This document shows positions 63,463-64,000 of a stretch of DNA of 64,000 nucleotides, piece after piece. The first letter of the stretch is position 1; every line of letters starts with the position of its first letter. Both the position numbers and the translations under genes were made by a program. The stretch is taken from contig NZ_JRLF01000012.1 in the NCBI RefSeq assembly GCF_001404985.1, forward strand, positions 124,001-188,000. The letters are read 5' to 3'. The notes beneath the pieces were generated by a model. That model saw only the letters and a program-made list of their open reading frames with translations, had not been told where the DNA came from and did no database searches. This DNA comes from Flavobacterium aquidurense. Lineage in GTDB: Bacteria; Bacteroidota; Bacteroidia; Flavobacteriales; Flavobacteriaceae.

Positions 63463-63699
63463 TTACCTGTTTCCTTCAAGTAATTTCATCTCATCTATAA
63501 TAGTTGCAATCTCTGATTGCTCTTCTGCTTTCAACTGTTCTGTATATAAAAGAGTAATTAGGATAGTATAGGAATCCTCTAAATTTGAATTTTCTTGAAG
63601 TTTGGGAACATGTGGATTCGGATATTTGTGGAGTAATGTTTTGGCACACTCAAAAGCGCGTTTTTCTAATGTAGATTCTGTGTTTTTTAGAGCTGCCAT
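63463..63699 (-). CDS. Small uncharacterised protein
   Basis: 78 residues if started at the ATG at 63699 (MAALKNTESTLEKR). An in-frame ATG 48 bases upstream exists, but the -7 box (63734-63727) lies between the two, so the shorter form is favoured. Helical, no signal peptide, no named motif (YPNPHVPKLQENSNLEDSYT in the middle). No near partner gene. Function unknown. Confidence 0.6.
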   Translation of the reverse strand: MAALKNTESTLEKRAFECAKTLLHKYPNPHVPKLQENSNLEDSYTILITLLYTEQLKAEEQSEIATIIDEMKLLEGNR

Positions 63700-63726
63700 T
63701 TTTTTATTCTTAAATATGGATCTTAT

Positions 63727-63734
63727 CAAATCTA
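63727..63734 (-). promoter_or_regulatory. -7 box of the small gene
   Basis: TAGATTTG on the minus strand fits TAnnTTTG and ends 27 bp before the start codon at 63699. This decides the start. Confidence 0.5.
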
Positions 63735-63838
63735 CTGAATTTTTCAATCAGTTTTTCTTTTTTAAATCTGCTAAAATAATGTTTATGATTGCTGTAAATT
63801 AATCTTAGTTTATGGATCGAAATATGGGGCAATAAAAA

Positions 63839-63873
63839 AAACGGCAATTACTAATGTAGTTGCCGTTTTTTGT
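63839..63873. terminator. Bidirectional terminator
   Basis: AAACGGCAATTAC (63839-63851) and GTAGTTGCCGTTT (63856-63868) pair with one G-T and a 4-nt loop, with A and T runs on the two sides. It serves the minus-strand gene that enters from the right edge. Confidence 0.75.
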
Positions 63874-63903
63874 TTTAAGTAAGTAATAGAAAATGAATAA
63901 CTA

Positions 63904-64000
63904 CTAGCTTTTTTCTTCTTTATTGAAATAAACTAAGTAGTAATACATTTGTTTTTCTTCATCCCAGCCTTTTTCAACAAATTTCTCTGCACTTTCAGGA
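63904..64000 (-). CDS. C-terminus of an unknown gene, cut by the window edge
   Basis: On the minus strand the frame is open from the right edge to a TAG stop at 63906-63904. The last residues read EKGWDEEKQMYYYLVYFNK and end EEKS. Too little is present to name the family. Confidence 0.55.
   Translation of the reverse strand, partial: PESAEKFVEKGWDEEKQMYYYLVYFNKEEKS

Overview
The window is a stretch of a low-GC Bacteroidota chromosome, most likely a Flavobacterium or close relative. The evidence is: -7 promoter boxes of the form TAnnTTTG, few Shine-Dalgarno sequences, a SusC/SusD pair, two proteins ending in type IX secretion (T9SS) sorting domains (type A and type B), a Bbp2-type porin, and several families of palindromic intergenic repeats typical of flavobacterial genomes. 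I identify the organism from these features only.

Layout. 1-8.7 kb: end of an MHS-type MFS transporter, a cobalamin-binding-type radical SAM protein, a UlaG-like metallo-hydrolase, a two-component system (response regulator and histidine kinase) divergent from a DUF1573 protein, then an L,D-transpeptidase. 8.7-9.2 kb: an NlpC/P60 peptidase. 9.4-33.3 kb: a large polysaccharide utilisation locus that fits acetylated galacto-(gluco)mannan. 33.9-41 kb: envelope proteins (Bbp2 porin, amidase, FadL-like protein, two Gly/Tyr-rich proteins) around rimO. 41-48 kb: housekeeping genes (proS, three tRNA-Glu, rpsT, typA) with a PAS histidine kinase and a single-domain response regulator. 48-64 kb: an ABC exporter next to a T9SS type B protein, an orphan kinase-like protein, a very large phosphoesterase / kinase-like / outer-membrane-barrel fusion, an HD protein with a Pycsar-type membrane domain, a GAF protein, and an SDR oxidoreductase with its TetR repressor.

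How the mannan locus should work: the SusC/SusD/surface glycan-binding operon binds and imports oligosaccharides. Lipoprotein GH26 and GH5-type mannanases cut the backbone. A CE2 esterase and a SASA-type esterase (overlapping genes) remove acetyl groups, GH27 removes galactose, and GH3 and a GH5_2-like enzyme act on glucose-containing linkages. A GPH-type symporter brings mannobiose into the cytoplasm. A cellobiose 2-epimerase and a GH130 phosphorylase then convert it to mannose-1-phosphate and glucose. One AraC-family regulator sits between the two divergent arms.

The observations I would follow first are: (a) the 1244-residue protein at 54350-58084 that joins a calcineurin-like phosphoesterase, a CotH/HipA-like kinase region and an Omp85-type barrel, divergent by only 26 bp from an HD + Pycsar-effector-like membrane protein; (b) the orphan protein at 52184-53236 with hidden kinase-type motifs; (c) a helix-phased TTAACA/TTTGAA array between the two-component operon and the DUF1573 gene; (d) a 30-bp perfect palindrome plus a second copy controlling the SDR/TetR pair; and (e) several nested inverted-repeat elements at gene ends.
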